Both the position numbers and the translations under genes were made by a program. Below, piece by piece: positions 21,188 through 33,000 of a stretch of 64,000 nucleotides of DNA. Source of the stretch: Solen grandis (taxonomy: Eukaryota; Mollusca; Bivalvia; Adapedonta; Solenidae); NCBI GenBank assembly GCA_021229015.1, contig CM037783.1, positions 25,238,052 to 25,302,051 on the forward strand, in the 5' to 3' direction. The stretch's first letter is position 1; each line of letters opens with the position of its first letter. Under the pieces are notes generated by a model, which searched no databases, was not told where the DNA came from, and saw only the letters and a program-made list of their open reading frames with translations.

Positions 21188-21765
21188 CGGATAATAACTA
21201 CACATTTACTTATTATACCCCCACAAATGATCGGTCGGTCCGTCGTAGCTAGGTTGATGAAACTTCATATGTAGATTGATCTTGATGAGAGGAAGTGCAG
21301 TGCACAAGAACCATAACTCTGCATGTATTTTGAAAGGTGTCGGATAATAACTACACATTTACTTATTATACCCCCACAAATGATCGGTCGGTCCGTCGTA
21401 GCTAGGTTGATGAAACTTCATATGTAGATTGATCTTGATGAGAGGAAGTGCAGTGCACAAGAACCATAACTCTGCATGTATTTTGAAAGGAGTTATTGCC
21501 CTTTGTCATTTTTAATCTTTTGATTTTGACGGAGCATAACTCCAATACTAAAGTAGCTAGGTTGATGAAACTTCAAATGTAGAGGAAGTGCAGTGCACAA
21601 GAACCATAACTCTGCATGTATTTTGAAAGGAGTTATTGCCCTTTGTCATTTTTAATCTTTTGATTTTGACGGAGCATAACTCCAATACTAAAGTAGCTAG
21701 GTTGATGAAACTTCAAATGTAGATTGATCTTGATGAGAGGAAGTGCAGTGCATAAGAAAACCACA
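21188..21765. repeat. Tandem duplications of a 'ggtcggtccgtcgtagctagg' element
   Basis: The segment beginning cggataataactacacattt at 21188 repeats at 21341, almost identical over 153 bp. A second unit beginning agttattgccctttgtcat at 21491 repeats at 21631, almost identical over 140 bp. All share gtagctaggttgatgaaacttca. The pattern resembles pearl-like elements (gtccgtc stretch, then repeated units). The near identity implies recent duplication or an assembly stutter. Confidence 0.85.
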
Positions 21766-21839
21766 ATGTAAATTCTTAAAGACAGGTTTTTGCAAACAAT
21801 AAATATGGATGTGAACCATAATTAGACTGCATTTTTATT

Positions 21840-22204
21840 CTCCTCAGCTACAGATCTTGGGGGCATATTGTTTTCTTCTGTGTGTCTGTATGTGTGTCTC
21901 TCTGTCTATCTGTCTGTCTGTCAAAACTTTTTAGCATTGTCCAAAACTTTTGAACCATTACTCACACTAACTTTAAGCCTTACATACATGTAGTCTTTCA
22001 CTCACGCAAACTTTTGAAACTGTATTCCTACACATGACAGACTTCCGGTGTGGGTATTGATCACCTTTAGTGATAATATTTTTTTTGGTGTGCTTATAAG
22101 CCCAAATCCTATGTGTGAACATTCGTTTTATGTGTCATGTGAATACATCCTTTGTCAAAGATGGGGTTGGGGGTATGAATCACCTTCAGTGATAGTTCTA
22201 GTTT
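21840..22204 (+). mobile_element. Helentron-like non-autonomous element with two 3' hairpin ends
   Basis: Begins with cagctacagatcttgggggcatattgttttcttc, then a 'tctgtctgtctgtc' stretch and 'ccaaaacttttgaaccatt'. Two related ends follow, each with a small hairpin: atcacctttagtgat (22060-22074) and atcaccttcagtgat (22179-22193) before agttctagttt. Two ends in tandem resemble a duplicated 3' terminus. Confidence 0.6.
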
Positions 22205-22640
22205 GTTAACTAAACAGTAACCTTTTTTTACCTTTTAATGTATCTATCTGCCTATCCTCTTCTCTCTCCCTTCTCTCTTTCATTTTTGTTGCATATAAAT
22301 TTATGTAACCAGGAAAATCGATTTTTCCCCAATCATTTTTCTCCGATCAGAGAAAAACAATAAATTTCTCTAAATAGACCTAAAACTTTACCTGATTTTA
22401 TTTTTCAAACGCAAAACTAAACTATATATATATATATATGCAATAGCATTTGTAGAATTTATCTATGAATATATAATTTATAGCTTTATAGTTTGTTAGA
22501 TTCAATTGTAGGGCCTCTATATGAAGGGGTACAGAATTTGAAATGGAAAAACAACAATGCATTGTAACCCCCATTTCCAAAAGTTATTGGGAACCCTGGC
22601 CCTTCTTTTTGGTGATTTAAGTATCCAGTATTGGTGTGGT
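22205..22640. other. Non-coding; includes a (TA)n microsatellite
   Basis: CT-rich at 22250-22280 and a TA dinucleotide run at 22423-22439. No gene is seen. Confidence 0.45.
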
Positions 22641-22649
22641 ATGTGTAAA

Positions 22650-22720
22650 CTCAGTAAGTTCAATTGGTAAAGGATATCCAGTCTTTGAGAATATGGTCTT
22701 GGGTTCAAATCCTGGTCTTG
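22650..22720 (+). mobile_element. tRNA-like SINE head
   Basis: 'agttcaattggtaaagg' resembles a pol III A box and 'gggttcaaatcctggtc' a B box, about 35 bp apart as in tRNA genes. The fold is not convincing as a functional tRNA, so a SINE head or old tRNA pseudogene is more likely. The body after it is not recognised. Confidence 0.4.
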
Positions 22721-23049
22721 TTATTACAGCTATTAGAGATTAACTGCAGAGGTTCATTGCGATCATTGATTGTGTTTCTTCATAAAGGATTCTTCTAATT
22801 TCTCTCCTTGTCAGTATTCAAGAGTATGTGTACCAAGAAATGAAAGGCAAGAAAAAAAAAGAGAAATACGATTTACTAATAATTGGTTGTTTGTTCAGCT
22901 TGTTCATCAAAACAAGACGTTGTTTGAAAAATTGGAAAAAAAAAAGATGTTAGCTTTTTACTAATTTATAGTATCAAAATATGGCAATTTTTTTGGTATA
23001 TCTTTCAGTATGCTGATTACATATCACAAGATATTGAATTTTTACGTAG

Positions 23050-23345
23050 TATGCTTCAAGCGAATTGGGACAACCCTGAATGTTCTACTTGCGACAGACA
23101 TAGTGCTTCTACACAGCGATATCATGCCATAGATACCATACTTAATCATATTTTGTTGATGCCAGGCCAACTAGTCCTGGAATTAGTGTGCCAAGAAATT
23201 GAGCTATACCAGAACCATTTTCATGAATTTGTATGTCGTGGCCGGGGATCAAATCCACAAACTCTTAAGCTCCAGGGCAGACACTCGATCAACTCAGTCA
23301 CAGGTATTGTATGGGTTATCTAAAGACCATCACAGACTTCTCATC
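23050..23345 (-). mobile_element. tRNA-derived SINE, reverse strand
   Basis: On the minus strand 'tgactgagttgatcgagtg' (A-box like, about 23302-23284) and 'ggatttgatccccggcc' (B-box like, about 23257-23241) form a tRNA-like head. A body with 'ggtatctatggcatgatatcgc' resembles the body of the SINE at 55140-55400. Confidence 0.5.
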
Positions 23346-24890
23346 CATGGACCTCCAATTTTGAAGTTATCCCCAAACTCATATTACTCATCATTCTCGA
23401 CAAATCCCATGCTGACATAAGCAGTGACAGTTTTTTTTTTCACCTAGAAATTGGAAAGAGGCCTATTACATGAATTATATGTTATAAAATCTCTCTCCCA
23501 TCTTATTTCCAGATACCATTCTGAATCTGATAACAGCATCAAGAGAAAATGTTAACAAAATGTTCATGTAATCAGTTTGATTTACTTGAAAAACAAATTT
23601 TCCCCAAAAAAGAAAAATGGATCTATGCATATAAAATTTTCTAAAAAATATGCATATATTTATATTTCAAATATTTTTTATAGTTTCTTTTCAAGCAGTT
23701 TCTTTTTTTTCATTACAAAAACAATAAACAAATATTTTACACAAAAATATACAAATACATTCTTTGAAAACATTTTTCATTCCAGAAAGCAAAATATAAA
23801 AACATTTTTTTCTAATCTGTTTCATAAAAACTCAATAGCACAAGAGAATTTTTTTTCTTATTTAACTTCTTTAACAAAATTTCATGATACATTAAAAATT
23901 TTAAATAAAAAAAATATTTATCCCCCCAAAAAGATCAAAAAATGATTTGCATATCCTTAAATTAAAAAGGGGAAGGGGTAAAAATTTTTTCTAAAAAATG
24001 TATTAAATATGCTAAAAAAATTTTTTTTAAAATTTTTCTTTTCAAATCCCCTCAAAATACATTAATTTTTTGGGGAAATTTTTGGGTTTTTTCCCCAATT
24101 TTTTTTTTTAAAATTTTGTTATTAAGTTGGAAATTTTTGTTCTTCATGTTGTTCTTTTTTTTTAAAATTTTCAAGAGACTTCTCTTTTTTTTTCTGCCCA
24201 CAGGAAACTGCCTGTTCATAGGGGGAAAAACCCGTTTTTAGGTCCCTCCAGAGGTCATAATTTATGGGGTTCCAAAATCGTCAGGCTGTTTCTTGGGGAT
24301 TTGATTTTTCAGGGCTGAAACCCCCCTTTTCCCAAACAAAAAAAATAAAATTTTAAAGGATTTGGTTTTAAAAATTGATCTTTTTGTTATAATATTCTTT
24401 GGGATTAAAATTTTTAATGGTTTAAAATGCTTCCCTTTTATGGCATTTTTTAAATTTTTAAAATTTTTTTTTCTTTTGGCATTCATAAAATTTTTATTTA
24501 TATTTTTTCACATGATTTGAAAACAAAATGCATTTTATGCGGGGAAAAGAAACCAATTGCGGGGTTTTCCCCGGTTTGGACGCTCAGTCCCGGGGCCAGA
24601 AAAATTTTTCCCCCTTTTCCGGGGAAAAAACGGTCACCCCGGGGTTTTGCGGCTTGTGATGGTGTTCTTTACCGGGACAATTTTAACAGTTCGTCAAATT
24701 AGAGATTTGGGCTTGAACCTTCGCCAGCATCAAACTTTTGCAAATTTTTAATAATGAAAATAATAAGTTTAAATTTTTCAAAAAGTATTTAAAGAAGTTT
24801 TTAATTTTAGTTTTTCCCCCCTAATTTTAAATTTTTAATTATACTGTACCTTGCACAAATTTTTAAAATTTTTTATTTATTTTTTTTTTT

Positions 24891-26959
24891 TTAGAAATTT
24901 TTAAAAATTATTATTTTTCCCCCTATTGACTCCTCGTTGCCATAACTGAAGGGGGGTTTCTTCTTCGGCCATTTTCGCACGAAGACCCTGAAAGCATCCA
25001 TCTTCTGTTCGGGGAATCCCCTTTCCAGATTCCCAACCAAGTTTAAAACAAACTTAATGCATTTTGAAAAAAAGTCCATTTTTTGCTGTGTCACTAGTTT
25101 TTGTGTGAAAAATACTTTAAAATTAGAAAAAAATTCAATTATAAGTGTTATTATTTAAGAGTGTTTTCGGAAAATATTTTTTGGGGTCAATAAAACTTTT
25201 TAACCCCTTTGTATACTTTAAGTTATTTCAAGAAAAAGATAAAAATTTTCTTTTCTTTGGAAAAGCCTGGCCTTTGGGGGGGTTGGGGGTCCTAATTAAG
25301 GCTTTTTTCCCTTTTTCCCTTCAAAGGGCCCCCCTGTATGTGCCCGGGGTTCTCAAGGGGCTCCACAGAAAATTGTTCCCCGCCAAAGGCTTCCACTGCA
25401 TGAACATACCATTCTTGTTAAAAACCAAAAATGAAAATCTCATAAAGATTTTTTTTTGGGTAAAGGGGCAAAATATTTATCATAGAACCCAAAAGAATTT
25501 TTAAAAATACTTTTTTCCAAACCCCTCCGGAATTTTAAAAATTAAATTTTTATCTTATATTCACTCAAATTATTGATCTTATTGAAAGCAAAAAAAATGT
25601 ATTTGAAAATATTTCCCAAAAAAACCCGAGATGTGCAGAAAAAAATGGGCAGAATGACCAGCATGGTCAGCTGCAACAAACTAAAACCCCCGCTGTGAAA
25701 AGGGGAGTTTTCCCCTGCTTGAGCCCCCCTTTTCCTCTGTTTTTCATACCCCGGGGTGGTGCCAAAGGGGGGAAGACATCTCCGGAAGCTGAACTGCTCT
25801 TTCATGACACCATCAAAACCCCCCTTTGCCCGGGCCTTTTGTTTTTTGGTCTTTCCCAAACTTTCTAAAAAAAAAAATTTTTTTTTAAAAATTTAAAATT
25901 TTTTGAATTGGGGCCAAACCTATTGCATGAGATAACTAAAAAGGCACCAAATTTTTCCTATAATTTAACGATAAAATTGGGGAAAATCTGTACGTTTTCT
26001 TAAAGACTGGCTTATGATGACCAATTTTTTTATTTTTTAAAAATTAAAATTAAAATAAAATTTGTATTTAAGGAAACTTAAGATGTAATTTTTGAATTCA
26101 AGTTTTTGTTTTGATTTTAACCCCGGGTCTTGTTTTCATCTTTGACATCCTGGACTTCTTCATTTTTGCGCCCGGGGACTGAGGAAAGGGTTTTAAAACT
26201 GAAGTTGTTTACTATCTTCTTAAATTTCCCTTTTTTGGTTTTCGTGCGCGGGGGCTGGCAAAGGGTGTCGGGGGGAACACGTGGTTGGATATGGGGGGGG
26301 CCAACTTTTTGGGTGTGTCCTTGGGGTTTTTCCCCAACCCCTCACTGCAGCTCCCTAAAACCCGAAGGCACCTCTTCGCAGAATTTTTTTTTCGTGGGGA
26401 AACCAAAATTGCTTCCCCGTTTTTGCCCCCTTCCCCTTCTGAAGTAAAAATTTTTCCGAAAAGGGGTTTTACAGCTTTGCCCACTTCAAACCTGATGTAG
26501 AAAATCACGATTGTTGTTGATAGTCTTTTGTCCGTAAAAACCATGTTATAAAGGGGGGAATTTTTTATATCATTTTAAAATTCCCCCCTATAACCTCATA
26601 GATTTCGTCAACTCCCTTTTTGGGGGGGGAAAATGAACCCCGGTTCCCACCAGCATTTCCCAAATTCAAAAGGTCAACCCAAAAATTCCAACATTAGCAC
26701 GGGCCCCAAATTGGTTGTTTGGGGGTTTCCCCCCTTACACAGATGTAAAACCGTTAGCGAAAACATGGGGCTTGTTGACCTCCCCCTCGCGCCAAAAAAC
26801 CCCCCTCTTTTCCACCCGTGTGTTCTGCTGCTTTTCAAGGCCATGCCCCTTATCGATCTGAAGCCTTGGGGGAACACACGTTTTTTCTGTTTTAATTAAG
26901 GGTGTAACCCAGACGCCCCCGGGAAAACATTCTTGGGGGGCCCCCTTTTTCCCGATCAA
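24891..26959 (-). other. Possible minus-strand coding remnants in corrupted sequence
   Basis: Several patches (24891-25094, 25600-25859, 26212-26544, 26735-26920) are less inflated and more GC-rich than their surroundings. On the minus strand they give frames of mixed composition, for example KCIKFVLNLVGNLERGF and VMKEQFSFRRCLPPFGTTPG. With the frame at 28082-28240 they could be exons of one reverse-strand gene. No family is recognised and frames are unreliable. Confidence 0.15.
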
Positions 26960-28081
26960 AAATCACATGCACCCCCTTTTCGAAAAAAAAGAAAAATTTT
27001 TAAAATTTGGGGCCCGGAACCCCCTGCTAAGCCAGTTAAAACATTTTTTCTGTCCCGCGGGGTTTTTCTGACCTAGCCCCTTGTTTTTGGGGAAAAATTA
27101 TCGTTAACCCGGGAATTTAATAAAAGTGGTGTACTTTGGAAAAAAAGCATGTTTCCCCAAAAAATTTTGGTTTTTACGGGCCCCTTTTTAGCAAAAAACC
27201 CCAACGTGAAAGTTACAATCCCAAAAAAGAATTTTCCCCCCCCACCCCCAGGATACAAAAAAATCCTTAAAACTTTTCATATGTGGAACAAAATTTATAT
27301 TTTAAAGGGTGTATAAAATAGAAAAAATTAAAAAAGATTAAAAAAAATTTTGGGCCCCAAAATTTGGGTTTGAACCCACGCCCCCCCCGTAGGGGGAAAA
27401 TTTAAAAAATTTTATTAAACTTATGAAAAAAAAGAAAACTTTAAAAAAAAAAGGGATATGCACCTTTTACAGACTATCATTAGAGAAAATTAAAAATTTT
27501 TTGAACTTGGGGGTTTTTTATTTCCTAGACTCTTTAAAATTTATTTTTTGAAAAAAAATATATTTTTTTTCTAAGCATTTTTTTCAAAAAAGGGGAAAAA
27601 TACACATTTTAAATCATTTTTTTTATTATTTTTAAAAGTATTTTTTGGGGTTTAGATTACAAAAGTAATTCTATCCAGTCGCCCTTTTTTGTTTTTTTTT
27701 ATGTTTTCCCCAATGGGGTTTTTTTAATTTCGTAAGATAATTGAAAAAAAAATCTATAGAATTGATTTCAAAATTAAATTTACTAAAACTCTTTCATGAA
27801 AATGTTTTATTAAACCCCAGGACTGTAAAACATTTTTTAAACCCTTTTAGTAAAATTTGTGAAAAATAAAAATTCATGGGGGATCCTATTTTTTAAAAAT
27901 ACATCGCTACTTTTGGGGGTAAAGTTAAAATATGTAACGTTAATTTATCCGGGGCCCCCTTTTAAAAATATAAGCCCCGTCCCTAATTACCCCGGAAACC
28001 GACGAACTGGAAAGCTGTGAAAAAGGAAATTAAAAGGGGTATCCCCCCCCAATTAATAAGGGTTATTGGGGTCCTAAAAAT

Positions 28082-28240
28082 TTTCCAGCCACATCTTACA
28101 TACTTTATCGTGTTTCCCTGAATAGACTTATACTCCGAAATAACAAACACAGTGTTTTCTTCCAAGTTCGATGTAGGTACAAACATATACTGGCAGCTAG
28201 CAAAAAACAAAGGCCCACAAAGCAACACTAACATGAACAT
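28082..28240 (-). CDS. Possible signal-peptide-bearing first exon
   Basis: The minus-strand ATG at 28240 gives MFMLVLLCGPLFFASCQYM, a good signal peptide shape (hydrophobic core, Ala-Ser before a polar stretch). About 35 hydrophilic residues follow, with a cysteine near the end (YVRCGWK). This patch is clean compared with the corrupted sequence around it, as real exons or well-covered DNA might be. The frame after about 28085 runs into inflated sequence, so the exon end is unknown. Secreted or membrane protein would be the guess; no family is recognised. Confidence 0.25.
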
Positions 28241-29449
28241 CTTGTTTGTACCTACTTTATTGATTCCTGTTTCCCCTCTATTTTTTTTGTGTTTTAAAAT
28301 TTTTTTGTAGGGCTAGAAAAACACATGAGGTTTTTTGCCATATCAACTTTCAAAAATATTGCTGACCTTTTGCAAAAATGTTAAATCTTGATATTAAATT
28401 TTTTCTTTTTTTTGAGGCATCTTTTTTCCAAATGCAGTTTAAAATTTGCTATGATCTCGGCCCCCGGAAACGATAACTCAGATGTCATTTCTCTCCCCCA
28501 AAATTTTGTTTTTTTTAAATATTTTTTTTTTCAATCTTTTCGTAAAAAAAAATTTTTTGGGAAGTGTTGTAAAAAACCCAAATTTTTTGGGGTCATAAAA
28601 CCTAAAAATTTGTATTTTATTTCCCCCGGTTTTTTTTTTTATCAAGGCTAGAATACGGCCGTGAAAGTTTTTAAATAACCCGGGGATTTTAAACTTTTAT
28701 CCAAATATGACGAATTGAAAAAAAAAGCTAAAGGTGGAAAATTTCCCCTTTGGTTCCATGAGATACAAAGCTTTTCAAAAAAAAAACGACTTTAAAATCG
28801 AACCGTGTCTGAAATTTTTGGACGGGCGGCTCCCATGCAATAGCTAATGCATATATCAACTCTACAACATTTTACTCGGGAAAAATATTTTAACTGCTTT
28901 TAATTTTTGTCTGGAAATCTGGTTTGTTTATAGGGGACCGGGAAAAAAATTTAAAAGAAAGTTCGAAAAAGGTTTTTACTACATATCCCATGCCCGGGGC
29001 CAACTTTAAAACGAAATAAATTTAATCATTTTTTTTCGCGCGGGGAGGAGCCTCGAATGCCCCGGGGCCCCGGGGGTAAAACCCCCAACCTTTGAACCGA
29101 CAATTTTTGGGAAAAAAGGTCAAAAGTTGCAGAAATTAAACCAATAGAGGGGTTTTTGATTTTTTTGTTTGACATTTGCAGTCTGTTTGATCTTTATAAA
29201 ACGGGGTTGGAAGAAAATGGATATGCAAAAAACCCGCTCATCAAGGTTTTTTTTTACCATTTAATATTTATTTGCATTTTGGGTTTTTGCGTGATTCAAG
29301 AGAAAATTTTAAAACATACAAAGTAGCAAGTAAATAAAATGAGGAATAATCAAGTTTTTTAAAATATATTGTGAGAAAACTTGTAAAAAATTTGAAAAAG
29401 GGTTTATTTTTCCCTTTTTCTTTTTATTGTTAATGTGTAATAGTAAAAA

Positions 29450-29760
29450 TTCTCTCTCAATTATGTCTCTGTCTGTTTCAACCCCCTCTCTTTCTTCTCT
29501 TCTCTGTCTCTCCCTCTCGGCTGTCTCCCCCTCTTATGTTGTCCCCTCTTGCTGTCTCCCACCTCTAGGGGTTTTTTTTTAGTTCCCCCGGTCTCTTTTC
29601 TTCTCCCAAATAAGTAAATACAGTCAAACCCTCAAGCCTTTTTTTTCCAAAACAAAGGGAGACGATTTTGGTTTTCCGGGGGTGAAAAGGTTTAAGAATT
29701 TAATCTCCCAAAAAAAATTACTTTTTTAACACCTGTGTGAACTCAGGGGGGTCCCATTAA
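29450..29760. repeat. CT-rich microsatellite followed by a dispersed repeat
   Basis: A tctctc/tctgtc-rich stretch (29450-29545) is followed by 'aagtaaatacagtcaaaccctcaagcc...caaaacaaagggagac'. The same order, CT stretch then 'aagtaaatac...caaaacccaaagggaaga', occurs at 41882-42060, so this is a dispersed element with an attached microsatellite. Confidence 0.5.
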
Positions 29761-29869
29761 GAAAAATAGAGAATTAAAAAACCCAACGGGGAAAAAGTCA
29801 GTCCCCGGAAAAACCCCGCATTAATTTAAAAAAGAAATTTAAATATGGGGAAAACCAATGGATCAAAAA

Positions 29870-30060
29870 AGGGCCTTTACCGGTTACAAAAAATTCAATT
29901 AATTTAACCCTGAAAAAAAATGTGACAAGCCAAACCGTTACAAAATTTTTTCCTTTGAATTTTACCCCTTTTAAAGGCCCAATGAAACAAAGGCCCTTGG
30001 CGGGTTACCAAAAATTTAATTTTAATTTACCCCCGAAAAACAAATGTGAAAAAAAAGGTA
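29870..30060. repeat. Short tandem duplication, about 120 bp
   Basis: 'ggcctttaccggttacaaaaaattcaattaatttaacccTgaaaa' at 29873 recurs as 'ggcccttggcgggttaccaaaaatttaattttaatttacccccgaaaa' at 29992, with 'aaatgtga' after both. Differences are mostly homopolymer lengths. Confidence 0.5.
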
Positions 30061-33000
30061 AGTTTTGGTTTCCCCAAATTTTTTTAATTTTTAAACCCCC
30101 CCGGGTTCAGACGAACTGTGACCCCAAAGGAGTTTTCAGGTTTTCCCCAAAATTTTAATTTTTAAAAAAACCCTTTGGAAAAAAACAAAATGGTCCCTTT
30201 TTAGTTTGGGAATTCAAAAAAAATTTTTTAAATTTTACAAGAAGTCGAACTTAACAATTTTTTAATGACTAAAAAACCCGACATTTTTTTTTTTTTTGGA
30301 AAAGCGATTTTAGATAGATTTGAAATTTTAAAATTTTCAGAAAACCCCTTTTAAAATACAACTTTTTGGGGTTTAAAAATATTTTTTTTCTAATATACAC
30401 GTTCTTTTTTTCTGAAATTTTCCCTTTTTGCTTTATCAACCATGATCAAAATCTTCTAACAGTAAAAATTTTTTTTTCTTTTCGCTAATATCTATGGGGG
30501 GAAAACTTTTTAAAGGGTTTTTACTTAATTTTTAATTAAAATTTTTTTTATTTTTTTTAATTGATAGTTTTGTTCATTTTAAACCCTTCCCCTTACTATT
30601 TTTAAACAATTTTTCCCCAAAGGGGAAAAATTATTTTTTTCCTAGTTTTTTTTGTTTTTTCCCCTTTTTTTTTTACATGGTGTTTTTATAAAAATTTTAA
30701 TTTTTATCTATCATGTGATTTTAAAACCCCGTAAAACAGTGACTTTTTAAAAAAACCAAAAATTTTTTTTTTTACCAAAAACCCTACCCTGGTTACTCTG
30801 AAATTTCCCACAAACAAGGGCCCCCCTCAAAAACCCCGGGGATGAGGGAAAAAACGGCCTTTCTAACCCCCACTCTGACTGCCCTTTTTGGGGGGGTGAG
30901 TACCGGCTTATTTCCGAAAAGGGGGTTTTGAGACACAAACCCATTACAAGTATGGTTTTTCCTGAAGTCTACGGAATGTCTCTAGGTTTAAAAAAAAAAT
31001 TTTTTTGTGTATATTTTTATACAAATCACCTTTTTGGGGGCAGCATGTTACGGTGGGGGGCCCCTTATCCCTACAAAAAAAAGGGGCCCCTTTTGGGGGT
31101 TAAAATATTTTTGTATGGGTGTGTAAACATGTACCGTCCTTGTACCACCCCTGTTCCCCGGGGCTGTCCATAAAAACGTCTCACCGTAATTTTTTTTTTA
31201 AAATTTTTGGGAAAAAACCCCACTTTTCATCTTCCGCCATAACAGCCCCATACCCCAATTTTTTCCCGTCTGTTCTCAAAAAAAGCCCAAATTTTTTAGT
31301 CGGCTGACAAAAAAAAACTGAACTTTTTGTTTTTCTGGAATGTACAACAACCTCGTATATACTGTACAGACGTCCCGGGCCCCGAGGGTTTTGGTCTACA
31401 TTCCCCTTTTGAGGTAAAAAGGGGGCTTATAAAAAGAAACCCCTTTTTGTTACCAGGGGCACATAAAAAAAAATCCCCACTGGGGAAAATTTTTTAAACC
31501 CGTTTCCATACCCGTTAATTTTTTAGGGGCTTGTTTAAATTTTAAAAGCCTCACGGGGTGTGAGTTCCTCTTTTTCTCAAGCACACCCGATTTGGGGGGG
31601 TTTTAAATAAATAAAACGGGGGAAAGGGAAACTTCGGGGGTTTCCCCCTTTCGGTTTTGGGAAAAAAAAATCCCCCAAAAAAAATTAAAGAAATAAAAAA
31701 AAGGGAAAAAAAATTTTAACAAAAATGTATAAATGATGAATTTTTTGGCCCCCGGGACACATTGCAAATAATTACCTCAAAAAACACATATTGGGGGGGT
31801 TTTTAAAAATAAAAAAAAACCAAAAAACCCAAGGGGGCTTTCGCAATTTACGGTTTTTAAACGGAAATTTTTCCCCGGGGGGGCCCCGGTGCAAAGGGGG
31901 AGGTTACCAAAAAAAAAAAAGGGGGGAACTTACCAATTGTTGGAAAATCAAAAAACCAAAAGGGGCCCCCAAAAATTGATTTTAAAAGATTAATAGGGGA
32001 AAAAAAATGAAATTTTTAAAGGGGAAAAAAATATAAGAGTTAAATATTTTTAACTATTAAGGATGGAATTGTTCATTATTACAGGAAAACAATAAACATG
32101 GAAATGGACATAATAATTACAAGGGGGCGTGACAATTGAGATTTTGGGCAAACATGGGGGTAACCGGCATAAAAAATGACAAGCACTAAAAAATGACACC
32201 CTTTTTTTCTCCCCCACTTAAAAAAATTCGCCCCCGACATTTTTTCCTTTTTTCCCCCGTCCATTAAATTACGACAAAGAAAGTTAATTTTGACAGCAAA
32301 AAAACAATAGTATTACTAGATGCACAATTTTTAATTTTTAAAAAATCGTCCCATAAAAAAAAGACAAAAACCCCCCAAAAAAAATGTGGCCTGTAACATA
32401 AAAATCAAAAAAAAAAACGTTATTTTAAAAATAAGAAAAGAAAATTTTTTTAAATTTTAATTTTAAAAAAAACAAAAACCAGCGCGGCACTTTAAAAAAA
32501 TTTTTGAAAATACTTTTTTCCAAAAAATGCGAAAGCAAATTTTTAAAAGGGGGCCCCCGAATGTTATATAGAAAAAACCCCTATTTTCACATCGAACCCC
32601 AAAAAAATCATAAAACCATCTCAATTCCTGCAAAAAAACGATTTTTTTGTAAATCGTGATTTTTAAAAAAATTTGAAGGGGAATTTAAAATTATCATTGG
32701 TTTTGTTTTTCCAGCACAATCACACTAACTATTTAAAAACGGAAAACTTTGCAACACTAAAACAATTTGCTGTATTTTTTCCCTTATAAAAAGCTATTTT
32801 ACCCCCTTTTATCAAACCCCAACCCCAAAAAGCTTTTTCGCTCTTTTCGCACAGAACGCTCAGGGGACAAACCCCCGGGGGGAAAAGGGTTAAACTCCTA
32901 GCAAAAATTAAAAAATTTTCCCCATTTCAACCCCACCCCAAGCTGAGAAGATAAAAAAAATAAAGGAAAAAGGGGTCTGTAAAAAAGGAAAAGTGGTTTG

